This document shows positions 1 to 8,175 of a stretch of DNA of 64,000 bases, one piece after another. Source of the stretch: Paenibacillus pasadenensis DSM 19293. GTDB lineage: Bacteria; Bacillota; Bacilli; Paenibacillales; Paenibacillaceae. The stretch is from positions 124,001 through 188,000 of the forward strand of contig NZ_KE383850.1 of assembly GCF_000422485.1 (NCBI RefSeq), read 5' to 3'. Under the pieces are notes generated by a model. That model worked only from the letters and a program-made list of their open reading frames with translations, had not been told where the DNA came from and ran no database searches. The position numbers and the translations under genes were made by a program. The number at the start of each line of letters is the position of its first letter. Within the stretch, counting starts at the first letter, position 1.

Positions 1-400
1 CGACGGAGGCGAGCACGGCGACGATCGGACCGGCCTTGCGGTACAGGAACAGCGCGAAGAACAGCTCGGCGCCGAGGCCCTGGAACAGGCCGTACCAGAG
101 CGTCGAGATGCCCCACGATCCGCCGAGGAACGCCTCGATCGCGGCGGCGGCGACTTCCGCGAGGATGGCGACGCCGGGCTTGCGGATGAGCAGGAACGCG
201 AACGTGCCGGCCATGAACCACATGCCGTAGCTGAGCTGCTCGGCGTGCAGGCCGAGCGGCTTGAGGACGTCGTACATCGGCCCCCAGATCTTGTAGACGA
301 GGCCGAAGACGACCGAGACGACGATCGTGACGAGGATGTCGGCGAGGGTGAGGCGATTGCCGGCGCGCGTCGCGCGGCCGGAGGCTGGTGCGGTGGACAT
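1..400 (-). CDS. ykoE: YkoE-type ECF transporter substrate-binding (S) component, partial
   Basis: Membrane S component of an energy-coupling-factor importer for a thiamine precursor or thiamine. The visible 133 N-terminal residues hold a short polar leader (about 17 residues), then hydrophobic helices (around residues 18-35, 50-66 and 85-120) typical of YkoE, whose full length is about 200 residues; the C-terminus runs off the window. The ATG at 398-400 follows AAAGGAAG about 9 nt upstream. The gene lies downstream of a TPP riboswitch and terminator, the arrangement known for B. subtilis ykoFEDC, so its energising ATPase and EcfT-like partners probably lie to the left. Family assignment is from the overall pattern and the riboswitch; confidence is good. 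Confidence 0.85.
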   Translation of the reverse strand, partial: MSTAPASGRATRAGNRLTLADILVTIVVSVVFGLVYKIWGPMYDVLKPLGLHAEQLSYGMWFMAGTFAFLLIRKPGVAILAEVAAAAIEAFLGGSWGISTLWYGLFQGLGAELFFALFLYRKAGPIVAVLASV

Positions 401-478
401 GGGATCAGCTTCCTTTCGGATGGGGAATCGGTCTCTCACAGCGGCATGATCCCGGAGCGGCTGCTGTCGGCGGATGCG

Positions 479-507
479 AAAAAAAGCCCGCCGGACAGCC
501 GGCGGGC
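479..507 (-). terminator. Intrinsic terminator of the TPP leader
   Basis: On the minus strand a 9-bp G+C stem (GCCCGCCGG/CCGGCGGGC, 4-nt loop) is followed by seven T. It lies between the TPP aptamer and ykoE, so it is the likely expression platform (premature termination when TPP is bound). Confidence 0.85.
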
Positions 508-666
508 AGATGGAATCGGACAGGCGCGCCTCGCGTCCCCCTATGGCGGCGGAACGCAGGACTCGGCCGGCCTGCACGCGGCAGGCCGGACAGGAAAGGC
601 TCCGCCCGCCCGGACGGAGCGGCGGACGGAAGTCCCTAAGCGGACAGGGCCTTTCCCAAGTTGGCG

Positions 667-767
667 CGATGCATTCTCTCTACGCTGGCATTACCCAGAT
701 CAGATCAATGGTCAGCGGCATGCGGCCGCAGTCTCAGCCCGACTTCATCGAGCCCCCATGCATGCTA
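667..767 (-). promoter_or_regulatory. TPP riboswitch (THI element)
   Basis: Read on the minus strand the element has the hallmark blocks: GGGGGCTC, GGGCTGAGA, then GACC, CTGATCTGG, GTAATGCCAGCGTAG, closing with GAATGCATC that pairs with the 5' GATGCAT-like strand. It represses transcription when thiamine pyrophosphate is abundant. The aptamer begins about 15 nt after a sigma-A-like -10 box, and the terminator at 479-507 precedes ykoE. Confidence 0.95.
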
Positions 768-780
768 TGAAAGTGCTCTT

Positions 781-809
781 ACTATACCTTGGAAAATCCG
801 GTTCGGCAA
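781..809 (-). promoter_or_regulatory. Sigma-A-like promoter of the TPP leader
   Basis: On the minus strand TTGCCG and TATAGT are separated by 17 bp, and the predicted start falls just before the riboswitch aptamer. Confidence 0.6.
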
Positions 810-920
810 TAGGGAGTGCCGGCGGGCGGCAGGACGGGCATTGCGGACGGAGTTGAGGGCGTCGGCGGTTGCATCCGTTTTCAAAGGCGGGTAAGCTGGA
901 AGAAAAGGAGGGATTGGCCA

Positions 921-1853
921 ATGAAATATCGTCGCTTGGGCAAAACGGAGCTGAACGTGTCGGTCGTCGGCATCGGCACCTGGCAATTCGGCGGGGAGTG
1001 GGGCATGGACTTCTCGCAGGACGAGGCGGACGCGATTCTCGACAAGGGCGCGGAGCTCGGCATCAACCTCATCGACACGGCGGAATGCTACGGAGACCAT
1101 CTGTCGGAGCAGCTCATCGGAGGGTACCTCAGCCGCCGCAGGCGCGAGGACTGGATCGTCGCCACGAAGTTCGGCCATCATTTCCACGAGCGGTTCAAGC
1201 GGACCGACGTGTACGACGCGGAGGATGTCGTGCGGCAGCTCGACGCCTCGCTCAAAGCGCTGCGCACCGACTACGTGGACCTGTACCAGTTCCACTCGGG
1301 TCCGGACGCGGCGTTCGACAACGACGACCTGTGGACGGCGCTGGACAAGCAGGTGCAGGCAGGCAAGATCCGCCATCTGGGCACCTCCATCGGCAGCAAC
1401 GACAACCTCCACCAGACCGAGGCCTCGACGCGGGTCGGCTCGCAGGCGATCCAGGTCGTCTACAATCGGCTCGACCGCAAGCCGGAGGAGCGCGTCTTCC
1501 CGGCCTGCGAGGCGCAGGATCTCGGCGTGCTGGCGCGGGTGCCGCTAGCGAGCGGCTTCCTGAGCGGCAAGTACAAGCCGGGCACGGAGTTCGGCGCGAC
1601 CGACGTGCGCCACCGCCAGGATGCGGAGCAGGTGCGCCGCCGCCTCGAGGAAGTGGAGCGCATCGCTGCGGAAGAAGTGCCGGAGGGCGTCGACATGGCG
1701 GCATGGGCGCTCGCCTGGTGCCTGCGCCATCCGGCGGTGACGTCGGTCATCCCCGGCTGCAAAAATCCGCAGCAGGTGCAGAGCAACGCCGATGCCGTCG
1801 CGCTGGTGACGGAGCCGCATCCGCAGGATGTCCCGGCTCCGGCGCGGGCGTAA
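921..1853 (+). CDS. Aldo/keto reductase
   Basis: 310-residue NADPH-dependent oxidoreductase of the aldo/keto reductase TIM-barrel family. The catalytic tetrad is visible: Asp in LIDTAECYG (about 51), Tyr in the same segment (about 56), Lys in VATKFGHH (about 81) and His in YQFHSGPD (about 114). The C-terminal SVIPGCKNPQQV segment is the cofactor-binding signature. The ATG at 921 follows AAAAGGAGGG by 9 nt; an in-frame extension to 816 lacks a ribosome site. The substrate cannot be read from sequence. It is a single gene, divergent from the TPP leader, and ends before the hairpin at 2041. Confidence 0.92.
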   Translation: MKYRRLGKTELNVSVVGIGTWQFGGEWGMDFSQDEADAILDKGAELGINLIDTAECYGDHLSEQLIGGYLSRRRREDWIVATKFGHHFHERFKRTDVYDAEDVVRQLDASLKALRTDYVDLYQFHSGPDAAFDNDDLWTALDKQVQAGKIRHLGTSIGSNDNLHQTEASTRVGSQAIQVVYNRLDRKPEERVFPACEAQDLGVLARVPLASGFLSGKYKPGTEFGATDVRHRQDAEQVRRRLEEVERIAAEEVPEGVDMAAWALAWCLRHPAVTSVIPGCKNPQQVQSNADAVALVTEPHPQDVPAPARA

Positions 1854-2040
1854 GGCGGGGGACGGCAGCGTGCGGACGCAGGGGCGGGCGTAGGCGCGGA
1901 GCGAGCGTAGGCGGCGCGGCCCGCGCCTAAGCGCCGGCGAGGCGCAGGCGAGCGTCAAGCCTGCCAGGGCCGCCGATGCCCAGGGCCGGCGGCTCGCGAA
2001 GGGCAGGTTCAGCCCCCTTTAGAATCGTCAGCGCGTCGAC

Positions 2041-2084
2041 AAGGAGCCTTCATCCACACCGTGGATGAAGGCTCCTTTCGTTTT
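2041..2084 (+). terminator. Terminator after the aldo/keto reductase
   Basis: A 16-bp perfect inverted repeat (AAGGAGCCTTCATCCA and its complement) is followed by TTTCGTTTT. The region 1854-2040 holds only G+C-rich sequence with no recognisable gene. Confidence 0.75.
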
Positions 2085-2138
2085 CGAGGTTGGATCGCGC
2101 GGGCAAGCAGGGAGGAAGGCTGGAGCAACGCGAGTAGA

Positions 2139-2670
2139 GGCTGCAGCCGGAAAAAGTCGTGCTGCAGGCCGCGCGGACGCGCCAGCCGGAGCTGCAGCCG
2201 GAAAAAGTCGTGCTGCAGGCCGCGCGGACGCGCCAGCCGGAGCTGCAGCCGGAAAAAGTCGTGCTGCAGGCCGCGCGGACGCGCCAGCCGGAGCTGCAGC
2301 CGGAAAAAGTCGTGCTGCAGGCTGCGCGGATGCGCCAGCCGGAGCTGCAGCCGGAAAAAGTCGTGCTGCAGGCTGCGCGGATGCGCCAGCCGGAGCTGCA
2401 GCCGGAAAAAGTCGTGCTGCCGGCCGCGCGGACGCGCCAGCCGGAGCTGCAGCCGGAAAAAGTCGTGCTGCCGGCCGCGCGGACGCGCCAGCCGGAGCTG
2501 CAGCCGGAAAAAGTCGTGCTGCCGGCCGCCCGGACGCGCCAGACGGAGCTGCAGCCGGAAAAAGTCGTGCTGCCGGCCGCGCGGACGCGCCAGCCGGAGC
2601 TGCAGCCGGAAAAAGTCGGGCTGCCGGCTGCCCGGACGCGCCAGATGGAGCTGCAGCCGGAAAAAATCCG
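2139..2670. repeat. 51-bp tandem repeat array A, about 10 copies
   Basis: About ten head-to-tail copies of a 51-bp unit whose core is CCGGAAAAAGTCGTGCTGC followed by a G+C-rich half ending CCGGAGCTGCAG. Copies differ by a few substitutions (for example CAGGCC/CAGGCT/CCGGCC), with similar neighbours adjacent, as expected from unequal crossing-over or slippage. Because 51 is a multiple of three, several frames stay open, but none has a convincing ribosome site and codon use gives low-complexity peptides, so I do not call a gene. The array touches the stop codon of the minus-strand gene at 2671. It is related to the array at 46575. Confidence 0.9.
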
Positions 2671-3075
2671 CTAGCGGGCCCGCTCTTTGCCGAGTACGGT
2701 CTTGCCGTCCTGCGACAAGTACACGGTCAGCGTGCCCGCATCGCCCGGCCCTATGACGCGGAAGCGGACCGCATGCACGGTCCGGCCTTCATGCTCCGCG
2801 CCGATCCGCTGCGCCAGCTCCGGGCCTGCCGTCATTGCCGAGACGGCGGAATCCTTCGGGCTGGCCGGCAGCAGCCGGCTCTCCTCCGGCGTCAGGCCGG
2901 CATATGCGGCCAGCACCACCCTCTTCCGCGCCGAGGCGGCTTCGTCCGGAGCGGCCTTGCCGATGGCCGCCCAGCCGTCTCCGGAGGCGGGCGGCCCGAT
3001 CAGCAGCCAGGCTGCGGCGGCGGATCCGGCGGCAAAGATCAGAAGCGGCAGCAGCCAGGCGGCCGCCCGCTTCAA
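2671..3075 (-). CDS. Small membrane-anchored protein of unknown function
   Basis: 134 residues: an N-terminal hydrophobic segment (about 5-25, rich in Leu/Ala) then a roughly 105-residue extracytoplasmic domain ending in a beta-rich stretch (VHAVRFRVIG...TLTVYLSQDGKTVLG). I do not recognise the family. The start is chosen as the TTG at 3073-3075 because GGAGGG lies 5 nt upstream and the TTG overlaps the TGA stop of the VOC gene (TTGA), a translational-coupling arrangement. The two are therefore likely co-transcribed. The stop codon abuts the 51-bp repeat array, so the transcript would run straight into the repeats. Confidence 0.7.
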   Translation of the reverse strand: MKRAAAWLLPLLIFAAGSAAAAWLLIGPPASGDGWAAIGKAAPDEAASARKRVVLAAYAGLTPEESRLLPASPKDSAVSAMTAGPELAQRIGAEHEGRTVHAVRFRVIGPGDAGTLTVYLSQDGKTVLGKERAR

Positions 3076-3581
3076 GCTGTCCCTCCGTTGCCCGGCGGCC
3101 AGTCGGCGGCCGGGATTTTGCCCGCGTGCTCCCGCCAGTCCGCCGGCACCTCCACGGAGCACATGAGCTCGAGGCTGTTGCCGTCGGGGTCGTCGAAGTA
3201 GATGGACGCGTTGGCCTGATGAGGCCTTACGAACGGGGCGGCGTCCGGCTGCCGCCCGAACGGCGCCGGCTCGATTCCCCGCGCCTTCAGCCAGGCCGCG
3301 CTGCGCAGCAGCCCTTCCCAATCGACGCGGAACGCCGCATGCCGGATGGCCGGATGATAGGGCAGAGCCGCCAGCTCCGGAGCGAGCCACAGGCCGATCC
3401 AGCTTTTGCCCTCCTCGATCCAGAAAAAGACGGTGTCCTCGTCCTCCCAAGCCTGGCGAAGGCCGAGACCCGCGTAAAACGCCCGGCTTCGCTCCAGATT
3501 CGATACGGGCAGATGGGCTTCGTACAGCCCTTCGATCAAGCTCTTCTGCGGCCCGTCCGTCTTCGTCGTTTTTTTCTGCAT
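3072..3581 (-). CDS. VOC-superfamily (glyoxalase/fosfomycin-resistance-like) protein
   Basis: 169 residues with the paired beta-alpha-beta-beta-beta modules of the vicinal oxygen chelate superfamily: YEAHLPVSNLERSRAFYAGL at the start of module 1, IRHAAFRV at the start of module 2, and the C-terminal IYFDDPDGNSLELM signature in which Glu would be a metal ligand. His in YEAHLPV and His in IRHAAF are candidate ligands. Members range from glyoxalases to antibiotic-modifying enzymes and the substrate cannot be told. The ATG at 3581 follows AAAGAGGAGAG. Its stop overlaps the start of the membrane protein downstream. Confidence 0.85.
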   Translation of the reverse strand: MQKKTTKTDGPQKSLIEGLYEAHLPVSNLERSRAFYAGLGLRQAWEDEDTVFFWIEEGKSWIGLWLAPELAALPYHPAIRHAAFRVDWEGLLRSAAWLKARGIEPAPFGRQPDAAPFVRPHQANASIYFDDPDGNSLELMCSVEVPADWREHAGKIPAADWPPGNGGTA

Positions 3582-3849
3582 GCCGACTCTCCTCTTTCCC
3601 GTCGCAAGCTTTGTCTGTGTGTCCGCAAGTCTACGGCTCTCATTCTTGAACGCGGCAAGGTGCGGAAAAGTTGTCCCCTCCTGCCGGCCTGCGATCGCTT
3701 TCCCTCTCCGTCCATGACGAAACGTCAGGAATCAGAAAAAAAGTTTGCCGATTCTGCCTGTGCGGGTGTAGGATAGAACCAATCGAAATGAATGAAAGCC
3801 GCATTCGGATGACGGAATTCGTCAATTCGAAGCGAAAGGAGCCAAGCCG

Positions 3850-4503
3850 ATGCAAACCGTATCCGCCATGCTGCCGATGCTGACGGAGCTGGCGCAAGGC
3901 ATCGCGGCGCAGTTCGGCGAGCGCTGCGAGGTCGTCATCCACGACTGGTCGCGGCCGTACGACAGCACGATCGTGTTCATCGCCAACGGGCAGGTGACCG
4001 GCCGCAAGGTCGGCGATCCCGGCACGAACCTCGGCCTCGAGGTGATGCGCGGCACGTCCGAGGGCGGCCACCGGCAAAACTACGTCACGCGCACGAAGGA
4101 CGGGCGGCTGCTGCGCTCCACCTCGATTTACCTCAAGGACGACGAGGGCCAGGGCATCGGCGCGCTCTGCATCAACCTGGACATCTCCGAGCTGATGGCC
4201 GCGGAGAAAGCGCTTCAAGGGCTGATCGGCCTGCAGGAGCTGCCGCCGGTCCGGGAGTCGTTCGCGAGCAACGTGAGCGACCTGCTCGACTCGCTCATCC
4301 AGGAGGCGGAGGACGCCGTCGGCTGCCCGCCGGCGCTCATGGGGCGCGAGGACCGGATCCGGTTCATCGCGCTGCTCGACCGCAAGGGCGCGTTTCTGAT
4401 CAAGAAGGCGGGCGAGAAGGTATGCGCCTACCTCGGCATCTCGAAGTACACGCTGTACAGCGATCTGGAGGAAGCGAAGGGGAGCGATGGAGATGGAGCG
4501 TAA
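3850..4503 (+). CDS. YheO/DauR-type PAS and HTH transcriptional regulator
   Basis: 217 residues. The N-terminal PAS-like (YheO) domain covers roughly residues 1-110 (EVVIHDWS, NGQVTGRKVGDPGTNLGLEVM, ALCINLDIS) and a C-terminal helix-turn-helix lies around 165-212 (KKAGEKVCAYLGISKYTLYSDL). DauR, the family's studied member, controls D-arginine catabolism in Pseudomonas. Here the gene is the first of a row of genes for D-amino-acid handling, and its 3' end overlaps the next gene by 17 bp, so it is most likely the local regulator. The ATG at 3850 follows AAAGGAG. Confidence 0.88.
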   Translation: MQTVSAMLPMLTELAQGIAAQFGERCEVVIHDWSRPYDSTIVFIANGQVTGRKVGDPGTNLGLEVMRGTSEGGHRQNYVTRTKDGRLLRSTSIYLKDDEGQGIGALCINLDISELMAAEKALQGLIGLQELPPVRESFASNVSDLLDSLIQEAEDAVGCPPALMGREDRIRFIALLDRKGAFLIKKAGEKVCAYLGISKYTLYSDLEEAKGSDGDGA

Positions 4504-5629
4504 CGAAGCAGCGGTTGGAGCGGGGGAAAGGCTCGCGGACGGCATCGACACGCCCTGCGTCGTCATCCGCAGCGAGGCGGTCGACGCCAACATCGCGGCG
4601 ATGGCCGCGGAGGCGGCGCGGCGCGGCGTGCGGCTGCGGCCGCATGTCAAGACGCACAAGCTGCCGGAGCTGGCGCATCGGCAGGTCGCCGCAGGCGCCT
4701 GCGGCATCACCGCCGCCAAGCTGTCGGAGGCGGAGGCGATGGCGGACGGCGGGATCGGCGACATCTTCGTCGCCTATCCCGTCGTCGGCGCCGTCAAGGC
4801 GCGGCGCGCCGCCGAGCTGGCGCGGCGCGTCCGGCTGCTCGTCGGCGTGGACAGCCTCGCCGGCGCGCGGCAGCTGTCGGCGGCCGCCGAGGCCGCCGGG
4901 CTGGCGCTGGAGGTCCGCCTCGAGATCGAGAGCGGCCTGCAGCGCACGGGCGTGCCGCCCGAGGCGGCGCTTGCGCTCGCGCGGGAGATCGCGGCGATGC
5001 CGGGGCTGTCGCTGACCGGCATCTTCACCTACCGCGGCGCGATGCTCGGCGGAGCGCCGACGCTCGACCTGCGGGCGGCCGGCCACGAGGAAGGCCGCCT
5101 CATGGCCGGCGTCGCCGAGACGCTGCGCCGGGGCGGCATCGCGATCCGCGATGTGAGCGTCGGGTCGACGCCGACGGCGATCTACGCCGCCGAGATCGAC
5201 GGCGTCACGGAGATCCGGCCCGGCACGTACGTGTTTCAGGATCGGATGCAGACGGCGTTCGGCGTCTGCCGTCCGGAGGACTGCGCCGCCGAGGTGTGGG
5301 CGACCGTCGTCAGCCGTCCCGCCCCGGACCGCATCGTCATCGACGGCGGCAGCAAGACGTTCGCCACCGACGTGCAGCCGGATAAGCCGCCGCTTCATCT
5401 GCAGGGCTTCGGCCGCGTCATCGGACTGCCGCATGCGGTGTTCGAGCGCATGAACGAGGAGCACGGCGTCATCCGCATCTCGCCGGACGACACCTGCGAG
5501 CCCGGCGACATGCTGCGCATCGTGCCGAACCATATCTGCAGCACCGTCAACCTGCACGGCAGCGTGTACGTGAGCGGCAAGTCCGGCCTGCGCCGGGTGC
5601 CGGTCGCCGCGCGCGGCTGCATTCAATGA
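4487..5629 (+). CDS. D-threonine aldolase / D-serine dehydratase-like PLP enzyme
   Basis: 380 residues of the fold-type III (alanine-racemase-like) family. The PLP lysine is in RPHVKTHK (about residue 57-59); substrate/cofactor segments GSTPT and EIRPGTYVF follow. The C-terminal PNHIC element with a nearby upstream His/Asp supplies the metal-binding His and Cys seen in D-threonine aldolases and eukaryote-type D-serine dehydratases. It would cleave or deaminate D-threonine or D-serine-like substrates. The ATG at 4487 overlaps the regulator's end and follows a GGGGAG site. The next gene starts 16 bp downstream, which indicates an operon. Confidence 0.87.
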   Translation: MEMERNEAAVGAGERLADGIDTPCVVIRSEAVDANIAAMAAEAARRGVRLRPHVKTHKLPELAHRQVAAGACGITAAKLSEAEAMADGGIGDIFVAYPVVGAVKARRAAELARRVRLLVGVDSLAGARQLSAAAEAAGLALEVRLEIESGLQRTGVPPEAALALAREIAAMPGLSLTGIFTYRGAMLGGAPTLDLRAAGHEEGRLMAGVAETLRRGGIAIRDVSVGSTPTAIYAAEIDGVTEIRPGTYVFQDRMQTAFGVCRPEDCAAEVWATVVSRPAPDRIVIDGGSKTFATDVQPDKPPLHLQGFGRVIGLPHAVFERMNEEHGVIRISPDDTCEPGDMLRIVPNHICSTVNLHGSVYVSGKSGLRRVPVAARGCIQ

Positions 5630-5645
5630 GGGAGATGACCAACCC

Positions 5646-7277
5646 ATGCTGGATCTAGTGCTCAAAAACGGCCGCATCGTCGACGGCAGCGGCAATCCGT
5701 GGTACCGGGGCGACGTCGGCGTCAAGGACGGACGCATCGCCGCCGTCGGCCGCATCGACGAGGAGGCGGCCGCGACGGTCGACGTCCGAGGCCAGGTCAT
5801 CGCGCCGGGCTTCATCGACGGCCATTGCCACTCCGACCTGATGATCCTCGACCATCCGCTCAGCGAGATCAAGCTCAGCCAGGGCGTCACCGCCGAGGTC
5901 GTCGGCAACTGCGGCCTCGCGCCGGCGCCGGTGTTCCCGGACCGCGAGGAGCTGCTGCGCAGCTACATCTCGCCGGTCATCGGCAGCACGAAGCAGGACT
6001 GGCAGTGGAATACCGTCGGGGAATACATGAACTACGTCGGCCGCTCCGCTCCAGCCGAGCATATGGCGACCTATGTCGCGCATGGCGCGCTGCGCATCGC
6101 CGTCATGGGCTTCGACAACCGTCCGGCGACGCCGGCGGAGCTGCAGCGCATGAAGGAGCTGCTCGAGGAAGGACTGCGAGCCGGCGCGATCGGCCTGTCG
6201 ATCGGCCTCCTCTACTCGCCCGGCAGCTACACGTCCAAGGAGGAGCTGGCCGAGCTGTGCTCGGTGCTGCCGCGCTACGACGGCCTGCTCAGCACGCATA
6301 TCCGCGGCGAGGGCAACAACCTGCTGCCGTCCGTGCGGGAGGTCATCTGGATCGCCGAGCAGGCGGGCATCCCGCTGCATGTGAGCCATCTCAAGGCCGC
6401 CGGCAAAGCCAACTGGGGCAAGGCGCTCGAGGCGATGGAGCTCGTCGAGGACGCCCGCGCCCGCGGCATGGACGTGACCGTCGACGTCTATCCGTACAAC
6501 GCCGGCTCCACGTCGCTCACGACGATCCTGCCGCCGTGGGTGCTGGAGGGCGGCATCCCGGGGGCGCTCGAGGCGTTCCGCGACCCGGCGCTGCGCCGCC
6601 GCATCCGCGAGGAGCTCGGCCGCGAGCAGGACGACTGGGACAACCTCGTCTGCTCGACCGGCTGGCAGAGCGTCTTCGTCGCCTCCGCGAGCGGAGCGAA
6701 CGCCGGGCTCGAGGGCAAGCACATCGCCGAGATCGCCGAGGCGCGCGGCGTCCACCCGGCCGACTGCATGATGGACCTGCTGCTGGAGGAGGACGGCCAG
6801 GTGCCGATCGTCTACTTCCACATGTCGGACGACGACGTGCGCCAGGTCATCGGCTACAGCCGCTCGCTCATCGCCTCCGACAGCCTCACCTGCGAGACCG
6901 GCATGCCGCATCCGCGCCTCTACGGCACGTTCCCGCGCGTGTTCGCAAAATATGTGCGAGAGGAGCGCGTGCTGACGCTCGAGGACGCCGTGCGCAAGCT
7001 GACGAGCTTCCCGGTGCAGCGGTTCCGCCTCGGCAAGCGCGGCCTGATCGTGCCGGACTACGCGGCCGACCTCGTCGTCTTCGACCCGGATACGATCCGC
7101 GACACGGCCACCTACTCCGAACCGAAGCAGCAGCCGGAAGGCATCTCGACCGTCGTCGTCGCCGGCCGCATCGCCATGCAGGACGGCGCGCATACCGGCG
7201 CGCGCGGCGGCGGCTTCCTGCGCGCCTCGTCTTGCGCTTGCGGCCACGGGTACGCGCATGGCGGCGCCGGCCGCTGA
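5646..7277 (+). CDS. N-acyl-D-amino-acid deacylase (D-aminoacylase)
   Basis: 543-residue amidohydrolase-superfamily enzyme that releases D-amino acids from N-acyl forms. Visible signatures: the N-terminal beta-sandwich strand LKNGRIVDGSGNPWYRGDVG, metal-binding GFIDGHCHSD (about 57-66), the VVGNCGLAP Cys-containing loop, STHIRGE, HVSHLKAAG, and C-terminal RFRLGKRGLIVPDYAADLVVFDP. It is typical in length for the family. It lies 16 bp after the PLP enzyme and would feed it free D-amino acids. The C-terminal roughly 25 residues are Gly/Cys-rich and look like a non-conserved tail. Confidence 0.9.
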   Translation: MLDLVLKNGRIVDGSGNPWYRGDVGVKDGRIAAVGRIDEEAAATVDVRGQVIAPGFIDGHCHSDLMILDHPLSEIKLSQGVTAEVVGNCGLAPAPVFPDREELLRSYISPVIGSTKQDWQWNTVGEYMNYVGRSAPAEHMATYVAHGALRIAVMGFDNRPATPAELQRMKELLEEGLRAGAIGLSIGLLYSPGSYTSKEELAELCSVLPRYDGLLSTHIRGEGNNLLPSVREVIWIAEQAGIPLHVSHLKAAGKANWGKALEAMELVEDARARGMDVTVDVYPYNAGSTSLTTILPPWVLEGGIPGALEAFRDPALRRRIREELGREQDDWDNLVCSTGWQSVFVASASGANAGLEGKHIAEIAEARGVHPADCMMDLLLEEDGQVPIVYFHMSDDDVRQVIGYSRSLIASDSLTCETGMPHPRLYGTFPRVFAKYVREERVLTLEDAVRKLTSFPVQRFRLGKRGLIVPDYAADLVVFDPDTIRDTATYSEPKQQPEGISTVVVAGRIAMQDGAHTGARGGGFLRASSCACGHGYAHGGAGR

Positions 7278-7406
7278 GGCCGAGGCCGGCCGATGCGGCA
7301 TCGCCTCTGGGCCAAGTCGGCTCGGAGCAAGCGGCTCCAGGCTGTCGCCGGCGGATTTGCCGGGATTTCGCCGGCCCCCATTTCCCAAGAAGAGAGGAAC
7401 GAACTC

Positions 7407-7871
7407 ATGTCCATCATCGAAAAACGTCTCGCCGAGCTCGGCATCACGCTGCCGGAGCTGCCGGCCCCGAAATTCTCCTACATCCCGGTCAACCGGACGG
7501 GCAATCTGATCTACACGTCCGGCTTTGACTGCCGCATCGACGGCGTGCTCCTGTACGAAGGCAAGGTCGGCTCCGACCTGACGATCGAGCAGGGCCAGGA
7601 AGCGGCCCGCCAGGTCGTTGTCAACCTGCTCGCCGCCATGAAGGCGTACCTCGGCGATCTCGACCGCGTCGTCAAAATCGTCAAGCTGCTCGGCTTCGTC
7701 AACAGCGCGCCGGGCTTCGGCGACCAGCCTTACGTCATGAACGCGGCGTCCGATCTGCTGATCGAGGTGTTCGGCGAAAACGGCCGCCATGCCCGCTCTG
7801 CCATCGGCACGAGCGATCTGCCGTTCCACACGCCGGTCGAGATCGAGCTGATCGCGGAAATCCGCGACTAG
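7407..7871 (+). CDS. RidA/YjgF-family protein (atypical YjgH-like subgroup)
   Basis: 154 residues. RidA proteins hydrolyse reactive enamine/imine intermediates released by PLP-dependent dehydratases. Family features: YTSGFDCR near residue 36-43, AARQVVVNLLAAMKAYLGDLDRVVKIVKLLGFVN in the middle and ARSAIGTSDLPFHTPVEIELIAEI at the end. The catalytic Arg of classical RidA is in ARSAIG. The ATG at 7407 follows AGAGAGG. It is the fourth gene of the D-amino-acid operon and fits as the clean-up enzyme for the D-Thr/D-Ser PLP enzyme two genes upstream. Confidence 0.88.
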   Translation: MSIIEKRLAELGITLPELPAPKFSYIPVNRTGNLIYTSGFDCRIDGVLLYEGKVGSDLTIEQGQEAARQVVVNLLAAMKAYLGDLDRVVKIVKLLGFVNSAPGFGDQPYVMNAASDLLIEVFGENGRHARSAIGTSDLPFHTPVEIELIAEIRD

Positions 7872-7897
7872 CCCGAATCGGATGGTTTTTGCGATCT

Positions 7898-8025
7898 AAC
7901 GATACCGACGAGCGCTATTCAGCCTTTTTGGCGGGGGAAAAGCTCATCCTGGAGCTATAAGCCCGCTCCGTATCGTTACGTTTTTTGCGAGCCTCTTTTG
8001 GCGTAAATAGCGTGTGAGTATCGTT
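7898..8025. repeat. 128-bp imperfect inverted-repeat element
   Basis: The element begins AACGATACCGACGAGCGCT and ends with a near-complementary arm (AATAGCGTGTGAGTATCGTT); the arms are about 20 bp with two or three mismatches. A third GTATCGTTA copy lies inside (7970), and the interior has two related blocks (AGCCTTTTTGGCG and GCCTCTTTTGGCG). No coding potential. It resembles a palindromic intergenic repeat or a small non-autonomous element; only a genome-wide count would tell. Confidence 0.45.
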
Positions 8026-8061
8026 GGAGCTGCGAACGGCCAGGATCGTCCTGTCCTGCAG

Positions 8062-8092
8062 GCAGCCGCATTTTGCGGCTGCTTTTTTATTT
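8062..8092 (+). terminator. Terminator of the D-amino-acid operon region
   Basis: A GCAGCCGCA/TGCGGCTGC stem with a TTT loop is followed by TTTTTTATTT. Confidence 0.85.
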
Positions 8093-8175
8093 GAACGCGT
8101 TGTTCCAACAGGGATTCTCTGGCCGCGGCAGCTGGACAATCCCTGTTTTTCGTTTGCGCAGCCGCGCATCTACTC

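Noticed and set aside
2139-2670. CRISPR array
   Set aside because: The units are contiguous 51-bp repeats with no unique spacers, and no cas genes are present. The same applies to 46575-46856 and 63402-63601.
2061-3201. Three overlapping plus-strand frames through the 51-bp repeats
   Set aside because: They stay open only because the repeat length is a multiple of three; peptides are pure repeats, lack SD sites and run antisense into the membrane-protein gene.
5655-7829. Long minus-strand frame opposite the D-aminoacylase and RidA genes
   Set aside because: Composition typical of an antisense shadow; no motif, no ribosome site, and the plus strand encodes recognisable enzymes.
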